In this document: positions 33,602-45,959 of the stretch, in pieces
Numbering within the stretch: the stretch's first letter is position 1
Layout: each line of letters opens with the position of its first letter
The notes under the pieces: generated by a model
What the model was told of the DNA's origin: nothing
The model's input: only the letters and a program-made list of their open reading frames with translations
Databases searched by the model: none
Assembly (NCBI RefSeq): GCF_000226095.1
Contig: NC_016474.1
Span: 1,984,001 to 2,048,000 of the forward strand
DNA length: 64,000 nt
Direction: 5' to 3'
DNA from: Thermothelomyces thermophilus ATCC 42464
Lineage: Eukaryota; Ascomycota; Sordariomycetes; Sordariales; Chaetomiaceae
Program-made: the position numbers and the translations under genes

Positions 33602-36049
33602 CGGGCTTGCGCAGAGAAGGGCTAATCTGGGGAAAGCAACTTTAGCTCCGCAGACGGATGAGCTCCGCTCAGGGAAGCTCGGTGGCAGCTTCTGGATCGC
33701 GCAGTGGTTAGCATGTGGTGGTGTTTTGCGATAGGTGCATGCCCGATAAGGTGGGGGTGACTGCTTGGTTCAAATTCAAGCAAGCGGTCGGGGAGCTGCG
33801 GAAGAGGCAGAACGCGACAAAGGGTCAGAGCCTAGCAACTAAGCCAGAGCTACAGTTTAGAATCCCGGTTTGGAGAGCTTCGGCTCTATGCGGTGCTCAA
33901 GAAAAGTGGTGGGAAATGGGCAACGACAGCGGAGAGAGTCCGCAAGCACGAACAAAGAGAAGCAAGCGGCCACTTGCCAATGAATCGAATCAGTGCACAC
34001 CAGCATTTCTTGTTCTCCTTTAACGCTTGTTGATGTTTCTTCCTCCCGAACCCCTGTCCTCGATGAGTTGCCGGGGTATGGAGGTTACGCGTAGGTGTGG
34101 GGAGTGCGCAGGTTGAGCTCGGTCGTTGGAATGAAAAGGTATGTAATCCGTCCTGATGTAAGTGCGAGACAACTCTCGGTGCTCTGCAGCTAGGCTGCCC
34201 ACGGAGCGCAAAAGAGGGGAGGGGAACAGGCTGTCGCGTTGCGTGCGAACAAAAAAAAAGTTCCAAGCTCAACACATACCTAGGTAATAGCAGCCAACAA
34301 TGCACAGATAGATAGGGTAAGGAGCTACCTGCAAGGAGAGAGTACCTTGACGTCGGTATAGGAGAAATGTGATAATCCTCCTAAAGTATTCCCCAGCTCC
34401 GCCCTTGGTCGAGTACAAGTTACCGTTTAAGGCTTGGAGGTCGCTTTGGTGTCAGCCCAGGCTCGTGGTCCCGCAATGAGTTGAAGGGCAATGACGGGAA
34501 GAAACGAGGGGGCTGCGTGGCCGCGGGGCGTGCGAAAACGATAATGCGGGGCAGGGTGTGGTTGCATCAGCTTGGCAGCCAGCTGTGGTCGACGATTGTT
34601 CGGCACCTTAAGAACCGAGCGAACAGAGCGTTGGGACGGAAAATCGGAAAGACGCCGCGGTCGTGAAAGGTCTGGTATGTGCTGGTTAACTTTGGGATTT
34701 TTTACTTTTCAAATGGGCTTTTGCCTTGAGAGTCCGACCCTCATTGCCTCGATTGAGCTCCTGCTGCATGATGCGGCAGGATCGTATCAGCCCTAACAAA
34801 TGGGCAGGCCAAATATGCGGGCGCGTCCCTACACTGCAGATACTAAAGGTAAATAGATTATAGAGAGCATACTAGTACGTGAAATAACTCGTTTACATAC
34901 TCAGGATCATCTCTTTTTCGTGTAGCTTATCACCTAAGGTGATAGCCATAGCATAACATAAGTAGGAGCATAAGGTAAATTCAAGGTCAGACTGCAATTA
35001 GCCCAAGGATCCGGTCAAATCTAGTTCATAAGGCTCCCGCGAAGGAATGTAGAGTACTGTACAGAGGACGTTACCTACCTTATGATTGTATGTGTACGTA
35101 CATACTGAGGAAAAATGGTCACTACTACTACGATCAGTCCCAACCCTATCAGAAGGTGCTTTGCAACCTCAATAGAAGCTCAATCGATAACCTTGCACCT
35201 TGTATAACAGAACACGAGGCCTCACTTTCCATCGCTCCTATATTTCAGTCAACCCTTCCAAGTTGTTATAAGATCAGCCGTATTTCTCAACTCACACAGT
35301 CCATGCCTTGTAAAGTTCCTACTATGCTTGGTATGTTGAAGGAACAGGAAACAGAACAACGCGCAACGGAGCAGTAATGTAGACATGGAACAAAAATTCT
35401 TTTTTGTGAGTCTTTCTTTGTCTGCCTTGTCTTTTCAAGGAAGCGGCAGTTAAAGAAATTTTTGGTCGGCGGTCGGTGATATCACAAGGTAATGCCGAAT
35501 GGTCACCGGTAGATGGATGGGCAAGCGGACGGAACAGTGCTCTTTACGGAGTACCCCGGTGTGTTGTTATCGCTCGCGCTGCGCGCCAGATCTTCACTCC
35601 CAGCTGACATTGTGGATCCTGGCCCGGGGCCCGCTGGGAGCAGCCGAAGCGGCGCACAAACGGCTTACCCTTGTCACTCTGAATTGTTCTTTCATCAAAA
35701 GATTTTCCAACGTTCAGCTTCAGTGTTCCATGCCTCAAACTCGCATCAGCATCAGCTCCACTCGTGAGCGTAGATACAAACAAGAAAACAGCAAAAGGGA
35801 CATTTCAGGACACGTTCCTTGGATTCGCATGTGCCACGAGCTGCGCTGATCGGCCGGCAAACAGACAGCAATGTGGACACCAAACTCAGCAACTCTATTG
35901 TGATAGTTCAATTATTGTTCTACTCTTTAAACGCCTCACAGCAACCGGCCGTTGTTTTCGGAAAATAACAACTAGCTTAGCACGCCCTTCTAGGGGCCGC
36001 TCCTGGAAAGACGTTCAGGTTTCGCCTTGTGTTGACGGGTGGAATTGCA
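33602..36049. promoter_or_regulatory. Divergent region between the USP and POP3 genes
   Basis: 2.4 kb between start codons pointing apart. No gene is supportable. One ACTCCGTA copy (35545-35552, minus orientation) lies here. AT-rich sequence runs across about 34850-35400. A tRNA-like string near 33690-33800 was rejected (see rejected items). Confidence 0.5.
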
Positions 36050-36887
36050 ATGGATCGGAAAAGAGTTGTGCATACGCTAGACACGCCTTACTCGGCAGTT
36101 GAATGGTCGGTTGAACTTAAAACATCCACCTGCGTCTCGCGGCTACATGCTGACTGGTGTGGAAAGGCCACATATAAGCCAGGAAGATCAAGATGCTATC
36201 CTAGAACTTCTTTGCCAGTGAGTCTGGTTCCTGCCCCCCTTGGTCTGTCACCGCCTCCCCTGACATGCTTTGCCGAGTAGATTGCTATCTCCTCTTGGGG
36301 CCTATCGAAGATCATTCATAACACCGTCGAAAGGGAAACGGAAGCGCTCCAAAAAAGCCAGAGGCTCGGAGACGCCCTCAAACGCAGCACCAGCGTCGAC
36401 TGTCCCTCCTCCGCCAGAATTGGCCGCCCATGTCGATGTAGGGCTTTCCACCATCTCTCGCACCCTGCAGGCCATGTCTGGCAGGGAGACTCCGAATCGC
36501 GAAGAAGCAGAACCCAAGGGTTGCAGCAGACCTTATAGTGTTGTTTTCGTAGCGCGAGCCGGTCAGTCTTCCGCGTTTCATTGCCACTTTCCCCAAATGG
36601 TAGCACTTGCCGCGCAGTCACAGCCCCCGGATAAGGCCGTGAGGCTAGTTGGTCTCTCCAAGGCTTGCGAGGACCGGCTGAGCACAGCACTAGGGATTCC
36701 CCGCGTCTCCAGCATCGGTTTGCGAGAAGATGCCCCGCAAGCCAAAGGGCTCGTCGAGTATGTGCGAGAGCACGTAGCGCCTGTCGAAATCGCCTGGCTT
36801 CGGGAGGCCCAGGGCGGCAGGTTTCTCGAGACAAAGATCGATGCTGTTCCGACCAAAATTGGGGTCAAGAAACAGAGGGTCTCTTGA
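36050..36887 (+). CDS. POP3: RNase P/RNase MRP subunit POP3
   Basis: Three exons, 36050-36109, 36183-36217 and 36281-36887, give 702 nt and 233 residues. Exon 1 encodes MDRKRVVHTLDTPYSAVEWS and exon 2 EDQDAILELLC; both match the usual N-terminus of filamentous-fungal Pop3, which then continues LLSPLGAYRRSFITPSKGKR in exon 3. The C-terminal part has LVGLSKACEDRLSTALGIPR, the most typical Pop3 segment, and an L7Ae-like fold is expected. Pop3 is a protein of the RNase P and RNase MRP complexes, which process pre-tRNA 5' ends and pre-rRNA in the nucleus. The first intron has a weak donor (GTTGAA) but a good branch (GCTGAC) and is needed to reach the right frame; the second uses GTGAGT. It converges on the NADH dehydrogenase gene. 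Confidence 0.82.
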
Positions 36888-37424
36888 CGGAACTGCAGTG
36901 ATGCGTGGAGGAGACATGTGGTTGTGTTTGGAAACAGGTCCAGGCCTCCTTATTGTGTTTTGGTGCGACCGGCGGCAGTCGTATCCGAGCAGCCGCAGAT
37001 TTGCACAATACAACACCGAGTAAGGCGTTGTCACACGCACGAACCCGCTGCTACGCTGCAGCATAGCCTCTGGGTACTCTTCGCCCTTCTTTAGGGGGGG
37101 GGGAGAGGATCACTGACCAGCACTGTGCTGTGAGTGTTGGCAATAGGAGGGCCACCTCGTCGATCGTTTGATACAACAAATTTTTAATATATATATATAT
37201 ATATATTTTCTTTTTGAGTAGGAGTGAGGGGAGAAAGAAGATGCCAACCTCCAACCACTCCCTTCTAAAGGCTTTTGTCTCTCATGCAAAGGGCAGGAAT
37301 CCATCTTCCTGCTGCCTGCTGCCTGCTGACTGCCCCAAAAACACAAAACCACAGAGCACATTACTACCCCGCGAGACATCTGGCAGTTACCCATCACCAT
37401 TACCATCCAGCTTGGAGGATCGAC
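36888..37424. other. Convergent 3' interval with (AT)10
   Basis: 537 bp between two convergent genes. It includes a run of ten AT units (37187-37206) next to T-rich and A-rich flanks, probably serving as or lying near 3' processing signals. No coding sequence is evident. Confidence 0.6.
37187..37206. repeat. (AT)10 dinucleotide repeat
   Basis: Ten uninterrupted AT units between the POP3 and NADH dehydrogenase 3' ends. Confidence 0.9.
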
Positions 37425-39073
37425 TCAGAAGCGACTAATCCCCCTCCCAAAAATCCACGACACGACCCAATAGATGGGCACCAACAGTTTATTCCGCCAC
37501 GACATGCTCTTGGTCAGGTACGCGCCCCGCCATACTACCCAAGCGACCCACCCCTTCAACTCGTCCGCCTGGCTCTGGTGGATGGCCTTCCAGCTGCCCA
37601 GGTACGTCAGCGTGCCCCAGTTGCGGAACCGGAACGGCTTGTCCTCCGCCCCGCCCCCGCCGCCGGCCGCGGCAGCGCGGTTCAAGGCCTTGGCCAGGTA
37701 GGTCGCCTGCTGCGAGGCCACCTGCGCCGTCTTGGGCAGTGTCCGGTCGTTCTCCATGACGGCGCAGTCGCCGATGACGTAGACGTCCTCGAGGACGCCG
37801 TCCGGCTCCGGGGCGGAGCCCGGCTCGCTTGTGCTGGTGGTCGTGCGCGCCCGCAGGTAGGCGTCGGTCAGGATGCCGCCGGTGCGGGCGTCGCGGAGGA
37901 GGTGCCGGGTTGTGGGCGGCGAGGTGCTGAGGGGGTTGGCACCCGGGAGGGGAAGCCGCTTGGCGGCGAGCTTGGCGATCAAGGGGTTTGGCATGAGGCC
38001 TGTGCTCCAGACGACCAGGCCCGCGCCGACTTCCTCGTCGCCGTACTCCTTGATCTTGATCTTGAGGACTCCGCGGCGGCGGCCGAGCTCCCCGTCGGCC
38101 AGGCGGAGGCGCTCGAGATGGTGCTCGGTCTTGACCTTGATGTTTTGTCGTGAGAAGGTGTCCATGGCGTACTTTGCGAGCGCCCGGTCGAACATTGGAA
38201 GAACCTTGGGGGCCACGTCGTAGACCGTGATGCTGACCAGCGGGGCGAGCTCGGGGTAGATGGGGGCGAGGTCATCGCGGATAAGGTCGTGGAGCTCGGC
38301 GGCGAATTCGATGCCGGTCGGTCCGCCGCCCACGATGGCGAAGTGGAGGAGCTGGCGCTTGTCGTCGTCGCTGAGGTGGTCGGACCCGCGGGGATAGGCG
38401 CACTGCTCAAAGAGGGAGAGGACGCGAAGGCGGATGCGCCGGGCGTCGCCGATGTCGCGGAGGAAGTGTGCATATTCGCGGACTCCCTCGATGCCAAAGG
38501 TTTGGCTGTACGCGCCGCAAGCGATCACAAGCTTGTCGTAAGGGATCTCGATGAGGTCGCCCTTGGGTGCCTTGCCCGGCCCGCCGGTTTCTGATGATGA
38601 TGAGGGAGAAGGAGCGGGGATGACCGTCTTGCTCGCGGCCTCCTCGGCCGCGTTCGTCTCAACACTAATGATCTTCCGTTCAAAGTCGATGTCGTCGGCC
38701 CAGCCCTGATAGAAGCCAATCTTTCCCGGGATACGGCGGACTGGCTCCAGAATGGTGCGAAACTCGAGGGTGCCGACAGATGTGGAGGCTAGCAACGGGG
38801 TGAAGACAAAGTAGGAGCGTGGCGAGATGATAATGCGCTCGTACTTGGCTGGGTCAAGAGTGCGAGCGAAACCATACCCTGCCCAACCTGAGCCAAGGAT
38901 CACTACCCGCTCCTTGTGTGTGCCATTGTCTGGTGGGATCGGTTAACGAGACGGACGCACTTGGTTCGAAGCCGAAAGTACTTACTTTTAGCGATACTAA
39001 AGCATCGTCTTGGAGCGTTTGTCCGGCCTACAAGTTGGCGGCACCAAGTCATGTTAGGACCGTAAAGGGGCAT
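37425..39073 (-). CDS. Mitochondrial alternative (type II) NADH:ubiquinone oxidoreductase
   Basis: Two exons, 39073-38986 and 38929-37425, joined in phase 1 over a 56-nt intron, give 530 residues. Exon 1 encodes a basic, Arg-rich presequence (CRQLVGRTNAPRRCFSIAK) suited to mitochondrial import; the second Met (residue 8) could also start. The FAD-binding Rossmann motif VVILGSGWAG lies at about 38-47 and the NADH-binding motif VGGGPTGIEF at about 229-238. The C-terminus (WRNKLLVPIYWVVSWIFGRG) is the amphipathic membrane-attachment part of the family. No EF-hand insert is present, unlike calcium-dependent NDE1 of Neurospora. The enzyme passes electrons from NADH to ubiquinone without pumping protons and is rotenone-insensitive. 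Whether it faces the matrix or the intermembrane space cannot be told. A Ser-rich loop (about 135-145) is unusual but harmless. Confidence 0.9.
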
Positions 39074-40950
39074 CTTCGAGGCAGATAAAGGTGATATCGG
39101 CGGCTTAATATCCCGGTTCAGTCAACGCTGCTTTCCGCTACCAACTCCTGGATAGATATCACGAGGCTCATTCACATATTCAACCCGAGGCTGTGTGTAA
39201 ACTACCTGTGTCCCCAAAGATGCATTTTACGGAAAAAAAAAATAATAAACGAAAGAACCAAAGGACAGAAGAGGTTTGACAAAAGTCTGAACATGGTGGG
39301 GGTTTATGAAATTGTTCACTGATGTCATGGGGCGTCCACGAACAGAAGCGAGCGCCAAAATCCACAGTCGAAAGTTTACAGAGGTAGCAAGTTCCGGCTG
39401 AGCCCGTGAGCGGACTGGCTTGCACTAGATGACTCCTCCCTATACTGACTTAGGGGGCCTTGAAGACAGAGCAGGGAACGGCTCAAATCGGGTTGAGGCG
39501 ATTCCACTGCTGTCAAGCCTTTCTAGAAGTTCTCCAACGGCCGGACCCGAGGGGCAATATACGTGGGTGGTACTTCATTGAAGGTACCTTGACGAGTACC
39601 TATTCTATACTTCAGTCCACACGCACATGAGGGCACATAAGGTGGGTGCGGTAGGTACCACAAGAGTACTAAAGCCGTTGGCTTGGCTTGGCGTAAATGC
39701 CGCTAACGCTCCCCACTTCATCCAAGTCCAGCCAGCGGCTGGGTCGGGGTGGCTTGTGCTGCGGTTCGGGAGGCCCCGGAATCCGGATCTGTTACAACAC
39801 ACTCAGCCCTGAACAAGAAGGCTGCGGTTCCCGGGCAGAGCATGGCATTTCTAACTTGCGCTCTAACAAAGAGTATCACGAATGACTCCCTCATCCAACT
39901 TCCTTAGTAATCTGTACAGATCACAAGGCACCGCTTGATCGGGGTCATCGGAAATCCTCGGCTTCCGCATCTCAATCACAAACCATCTTCTTGTATGGTT
40001 TGGATCGATTTGCGATTTATGATCTCCAAAACAACAGAGCACGTCCACAACATACCGGGCAGCTGTTTATTCACCTACCGTTGACGATAATTGCAACTGC
40101 GTGGTCGATCAACGCTCAAGGGCTCGCACCGCACCAATTCCATTGTCCAACTTGTTCGTTCAGTTGTCTTCAGAGCTTTCACCACATGTAAGGTAAAGAA
40201 GGCCATCCCTGCGACTGAACATGCCAAGACTGGTATCCTTCTGAGACAGACAATGCCGTTGAAACCTGTCCTGCGTGCGGTGGATTCTGCAGAGCAAAAG
40301 GCGATTTCTAGCTCCGTACTGTAATACAAGTATATATAGGTACTGTACGGATTACATACTCTGCATGTGCGTACACACCTATGCTACAAGTAGTCAGTGC
40401 CTGCGCGTTGCCTCGAGCTAATGCTCGTCCGTAGCAGTGTACTTGTTCGACACTTTGCGATGTGCGAATCCGAGTTTTTATCGTGACCATTTTGGCCGGC
40501 GTCGGCGGAAACCCAAGGTACCGTGCTGCCGGCATTTGGTCCGTCAGGTAATCGAGCGCATGTACGGATATTTATATGCAGATTATTGTACATAGAGAAG
40601 AACATACAAACCTAGTTAATTCTTACTGTCCTTGTCTGAGAGCTAACTACCTTTGGTTACGAGTGTATACATAGTACCCTACACTTATCAGTTGCCCGGT
40701 CAAAGAAGTTGCATCCGATTAAGTTCACACCTGCTGCATGTCGGTCATCGCTGCTGCCGTCCTTGCATTTCATGCCCAAGATGCAGGCAACACAATCCCG
40801 TGTCCTTGATTGGTTGTCTTCCCTGCCCGCCGAGGGCTGTGAGTCGCGCGAAGCTGGGCACAGCAGGGACGGGAAGGTGCTGAGTGGGGTTTCGCAGCGC
40901 CCTGGGCCAGGGACGGACGGGTGCCGAAGAGGGCGGCTCCCTGCTGAAGG

Positions 40951-40963
40951 GTTGCCTAGCAAC
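40951..40963. promoter_or_regulatory. RFX-type X-box upstream of BUD4
   Basis: GTTGCCTAGCAAC fits the X-box pattern GTNRCC-(0-3)-RGYAAC bound by RFX winged-helix factors, with a 1-nt spacer and full dyad symmetry apart from the centre. It lies about 510 nt before the BUD4 start codon. Confidence 0.5.
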
Positions 40964-41012
40964 GGGACCAAGGTGCGCACGAGGGGCTGTTAGACTTGTT
41001 TACTTTGCTGGG

Positions 41013-41017
41013 CCAAT
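41013..41017 (+). promoter_or_regulatory. CCAAT box upstream of BUD4
   Basis: GGCCAATCAG contains the CCAAT core with flanks favoured by the HAP/CBF complex, about 460 nt before the BUD4 start. Common by chance, so weak on its own. Confidence 0.35.
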
Positions 41018-41473
41018 CAGGGTAGCGGCTGGCCGATTGCACCGCACCTCGAGACACTACAGAGCACCCTTAAACACCAACACGGCACGGTTCTGGCCAG
41101 AGGTGCAGCCGTGGTTGACTTCACCTACGTTCTCTCGCTCACCACTGTCGGTGTCCGGTTGTAGCTGTTGCGCGGTTGCTTGCGGTCAGCATTTCTTTGT
41201 TGTCGCAAGACACTTGATACCCCTCCAAAGACCAGCATCAGTCGTCCGAACCGGTTGTGGCTGCGCCGTTGAGCTCTTCCCGGCTTTTTGATTTTTTTTC
41301 CTAATTGGTGTTTTTTTCCCCGAAAGTTTGTTTGCCTGTTTGCTTGTCACCTGTTGTGCGCTACGCTCGATTCAAAGAAACGATTTGAGGCGCTTGCAGG
41401 AGCAAATCAAAGCAACTGCAAGACCAAAAGCAACAACGCAGGAACGGCCAACCAAGGCTTTTCTATTTTGAGC

Positions 41474-44400
41474 ATGACAATCGAGGAACCAGTATGTACC
41501 GACTTTGCATCTTCCACTCAAACAAGACCGCCAGGCTTGCATGGGCCGAGTTCTCGAACTAACACTGTGCTTTCCAGGTGCAACCTCTGCGTCTCTCCAA
41601 GAATAGCGCAATGCCTTCCCCAGCAAAGGTCAGCAGCGCAATTCCGCGCCCGCTCTCGGAGGTGTCGCCGACCGAAAAGCGGCGGAATTCGCCAAGCTGG
41701 AACCAGACCACCAAGGTAAGCTCAACACATCGCACCAATCGCTAGTCAGGAGACGTAGGCTCACCTGTTTCTTCGCAACGCGCCAGAAAATGACATTTAC
41801 CGACTCGTCTCCATTTCAGTCGTCCCCCTTGGACGGCACCACCACGTCCCCGCGCATGTTTTGGCAGAACCGCAGCTTCAACTCGGAGAACAGCTACAAC
41901 AGTAGCACCGGCTCGCCATCGCCCTGCCGACGGTCTTCTATCGAGCGTCTGCAGAAGGCTTCCCGCGTCAAGAACAGCAACATTCTCGCCCTCGAGCACA
42001 AGAACGAATACGACCCGACCCGGGTGCCCCACGTCGAGCGCCCACTGGCTAAGGTCCAGAGAAAAGCATTTGGCGGCACCGGCACCACCACCGGTCCCCG
42101 CCCGGAGAACCGTCCCTTTGGCCACCAGAGAAGCGAGAGCAAGACCGGCGTCACTGCGTCGAGCCCTTCTAAGGCCTCGCCCGGCCCCATGAGCCAGCCG
42201 GTGCGCCCGACGACACCCAGCAAAGATCAGCCCTCTCCGATGAAGTCGTCGCTGTCGAGCCGCTTCAAGAGCAGCTTCGACCCGGAAACAGGCACCTGGA
42301 CAGACACGTCGGGCGACGAGCGGACCCTCCCCGAGGGCAAGTCGCTTCACCGTCACCAGAAGAGTGTCACGTTTGACGCCGCTCCTCCCCAGGTCAACGA
42401 GTACGAGATGGCCACTCCGGATATCTCCTCGATTGGGAGCAACTCGAGAGAAGGCAGCTACGATTCGGAGGAGGAAGAGGATGACGACGACCACTACATG
42501 TACCATGGCGGCGTCGACCCGGATGACAGCTTCGACGCCTCGCTTGAGGATACCGACAAAACCCCCGTCATGGGCCCGGACGAGTGGAGGCAGGACAGCC
42601 ATGATGATTCCTTTGAGCGGAGTAGTCCCATGCCTGAGGAGCACCCTCACATGCGGAACCCGCTTCATCATCATCGCCGCACCAACTCATCCAACTCGAA
42701 CAGCGAGAGCCGCCCGTTGCCGCCTCTCCCGGGCATGGGTTCGGCCGCTAGGAGCTTGCCTTCGCCTCCGCCCGCTTCTAGCGCTTCGCCCGAGTCCCAT
42801 AGCATCGGAAACGGCAGGATGCCGCTCGAAGAGCGCCTGAGGCTCATGATGCTGTCCGACGACGGAAAGACGGCGGCCGAGCAACAGCGGGAACGCCGGA
42901 TGAGGCGCGCCGGCGCTCGCGAGCGCGCAGGGAGCCAGACCCCGGAGCGCGAGAGCAGAAGCCCCAGCGCACAACCCCATTCGGACTACGAAGAGGAAAA
43001 CACGGTTGGCGAGCTGTCGGGTCTTGAAGAGTACCAGCTCCCTCCCCGCATCTCCCGCGAGTCGATCCTCCGCCGTGTGAACGGGAACAAGGCACTCGAC
43101 CGCGAGCCCGATTATCAGTCTTCCTCCCCAGCGGGCGCTTCGGGCGCCGAGCAAGTCCTTCAGTACGATCCCGACGTGCCCATTCCAAGCACCGAGGACT
43201 CTATGATGGATGAGCTCTCAGACGGGGGCAGCGTCATCATCAAGCGCGATCCCGAGGGTATGGACTCCGAAGTTGACTCGATCGCCGATTTGTACCAGCG
43301 CTCCGAGTCCCTGGATGATCATGATGAAAATGATCACGAACAGAGGCCGTATGACGATGACAGCGAGAGCCAGTACTCGAATGATGAAGAGCCGCAGAGC
43401 GGCGAGAAACAAGAGTCATATGATAGTGACCACGTTCCTACCCCGCGGGGCACCACTCCCACGGAGGAACCTCCCACGGTCGCTCAAGATCGGGAGGTCT
43501 GCTCTTCGCTTGAGCTTTCCCACCGCAATAAGGAAAGTGACTTCTCCAAGGGCGTCGACTCCTGCGTGCTTGCCAAGCCCGAGGAACAACAACTCGCTGC
43601 AGAGCCCGAGAAAGCGAGCATGGCCGATGCTCAGGCCGAGGAGGAACGTCCTATCACACCCGAGCAGCAACTGACCAGGTCGCTCACCAAGCCCGAGTAT
43701 GATGGATCGGGCTGGGGCGAGCCTGAGGAAGGGTCTGATGAACCGGGCACTCCCGAATCCGTCATTCACCATCCGGTTCCGAACAGCGAGGATGAGGCCG
43801 CCCGACAGTCTCCTGCTATTCCCGAACAGCTGGCCACCATCAAGTCGGCATCTGGCTCTAAGCTCAAGACCCGGCCGTCTGCCACCCCTTCGGACATCGC
43901 AGCCATGCGGGAGGCTCGCCGCCAGGTCAGCCGCGAGGTTCCGCCCATTCCTGACCGACATCGGAACCGCATCTCGCGTGACATGGAGCCCGAAGCTGGC
44001 GAGGCCACAGGCGAAGACTTCCTGGAGCGCCATCCCAGTTTTAAGAATCGCAGCTTGACGCTGGATCTCGACCTCGGTCTCAGCCTTGACCAAGATTTCG
44101 ACCGGGTCATAGAGGCTCAAAAGGTTGCGTTCCACCAAGTTCCTTTAAGTCCACCCTCGACGACTGCAGCCTGTCACTTCCAAGCGGAAGAGAAATCGAC
44201 GGGACATGAGTTGCCTCGCACAGCCACTGCAAGCGACTTTGCTAACCTTTCTCAACGCAAACAGCGCGGATACCTGATGCGACAGAACACCAAGATGGTC
44301 ACGGCCAGCGACAAGGACACTGACGATCGCGGTTACCGGTCAGCCGGTAACTCGCCCGTCAAAGCGGCTCGACCGCAATCCTGGACCGTCGAGCCATGGG

Positions 44401-44644
44401 GCAGCGGGCAACGGAAGCGCAGCTACCGGAAGCGGCACCCTGTGACCGGAGGTCCTGTTCCGCCGCTGCCCGGGCAGGAGAGCAACGCCGCTGCTCCTGG
44501 ACATGCTCACGAGGACGACATGGCCAGTATCGAGTTGGCCACCGAGGAGAGCGGCGAGAGAGGCCGGCTCTTTGTTAAAGTGATGGGAGTCAAAGACCTT
44601 GATCTGCCGCTACCCAAGAGTAAGCTAGAGAGACCTCCCCGGCG

Positions 44645-44679
<35 letters not shown>

Positions 44680-45959
44680 AGCAATCCCACTAACAAGAAG
44701 TGCCAGACGAGCGCACCTGGTTCAGCTTGACCCTCGACAACGGCGTCCACTGCGTGACAACAGCCTGGCTCGAGCTGGCGCGCAACGCGCCCATCGGACA
44801 GGAGTTCGAGCTGGTCGTGCCCAACGACCTCGAGTTCCAGCTCACGCTCAACGTCAAGCTCGAAAAGCCCAAGCCGGCCCCGGTCAGCAAAAAGGCCCTG
44901 CCCTCCCCAACAAAGACATCCAAGCCCAAGACGTCGGCCTTTAGCCGCGTCTTCGCTTCTCCCAAGAAGCGTCGCGAAATGGAGCAACGCCAAAAGCAGC
45001 AGGAAGAGGAGGAGCGGCTCGCCGCCCAACGCGAGGCCCAGGCCCGGCAGATGATGCTCAAGGCCTCCCAGCAGCCCACCGCTTGGGATCTTCTCAGCCC
45101 ACTGGCGGCCGAGGACGGCAGCTTTGCGCGCGCCTATGTTTGTCTCAAGGAGCACGAGTCGCGCTGCTTCGGCCGGCCGTACCAGGTCGAAGTCGCGGCT
45201 TTCAACGAGTGGGCGACCGAAGATGCCACGTTTGCGTCGAGCGTCAAGAGCAAGCGGAACAACACCAACTCCAACAACCCGTCGGGCAACGGGCCGGTCC
45301 GACGCGCCCCCTACAAGATCGGCAAGCTCGAGCTCCAGCTGCTCTTCGTGCCCCGGCCCAAGGGCGCTACGGACGACGACATGCCCAAGAGCATGAACGC
45401 GTGCATCCGCGAGATGAAGGCGGCAGAGGAACGGCTCTCTCGCGGCTGGGAGGGCCACCTCAGTCAGCAGGGGGGTGACTGCCCGTACTGGCGCCGTCGC
45501 TACTTCAAGCTGGTCGGCACTAAGCTCACGGCGTACCACGAGGCCACACGCCAGCCCCGTGCCACCATCAACCTGGCCAACGCGAAGCGGCTGATCGACG
45601 ACCGGCGCACGCTCATGGAGAAGGAGACGACGGGCAAGGGCGGGCGCCGGCGCCGCTCGGCGTTCGCCGAGGAGGAGGAGGGCTACATGTTCGTCGAGGA
45701 GGGGTTCCGCATCCGGTTCAACAATGGCGAGGTGATCGACTTCTATGCCGACTCGACCGCCGACAAGGAAGGGTGGATGAAGGTGCTGGGCGAGGTCATC
45801 GGGCGAGACAGCTCGGCGGACGGCGAGGACGAGAACGGCGGCGGTGGCAGGGGCATGAAGGGCAAGTGGTGCGAGCTCGTGCTGAAGAGGGAGGAAGCCC
45901 TGAAGAAGAGGGCCGAAGGACGGAGGGTGCATTCGCGGACCAAGAGCATGTACGTGTGA
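41474..45959 (+). CDS. BUD4: Anillin-like septation protein BUD4
   Basis: Four exons, 41474-41491, 41578-41715, 41787-44619 and 44707-45959, total 4242 nt (1413 residues). Exon 1 is only six codons (MTIEEP); exon 2 (VQPLRLSKNSAMPSPAK, RPLSEVSPTEKRRNSPSWNQ) matches the known N-terminus of filamentous-fungal BUD4. The centre is long, acidic and disordered. The C-terminus has an anillin-homology-like region (from about 930, with LTLDNGVHCVTTAWLEL) and a PH domain (about 1240-1362, GWEGHLSQQGGDCPYWRRRY). In the family BUD4 binds septins and organises the contractile ring at septation sites in hyphae. Intron 3 (87 nt) contains a (CA)n microsatellite and a CACTAAC branch site. The X-box and CCAAT box lie upstream. 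Phases and family fit make the model firm. Confidence 0.9.
44647..44677 (+). repeat. (CA)n microsatellite in BUD4 intron 3
   Basis: A 31-nt uninterrupted CA run fills a third of the 87-nt intron, 9 nt before the CACTAAC branch site. It replaces any pyrimidine-rich tract. Confidence 0.9.

Larger units (their letters stand above)
39074..41473. promoter_or_regulatory. Divergent region between NADH dehydrogenase and BUD4
   Basis: 2.4 kb between start codons pointing apart. It holds one TACGGATTAC (40346-40355), an X-box (40951-40963) and a CCAAT box (41013-41017). T-rich sequence (41285-41345) precedes BUD4 and fits a fungal 5' leader. No separate gene is supportable. Confidence 0.55.

Noticed and set aside
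33690-33800. tRNA-like string (GCAGTGGTTAGCAT and CTTGGTTCAAATTCAAG)
   Set aside because: The T-arm pairs well, but the D-arm pairing is poor, no anticodon arm can be drawn and the acceptor strands do not match. At most a decayed tRNA-derived sequence.
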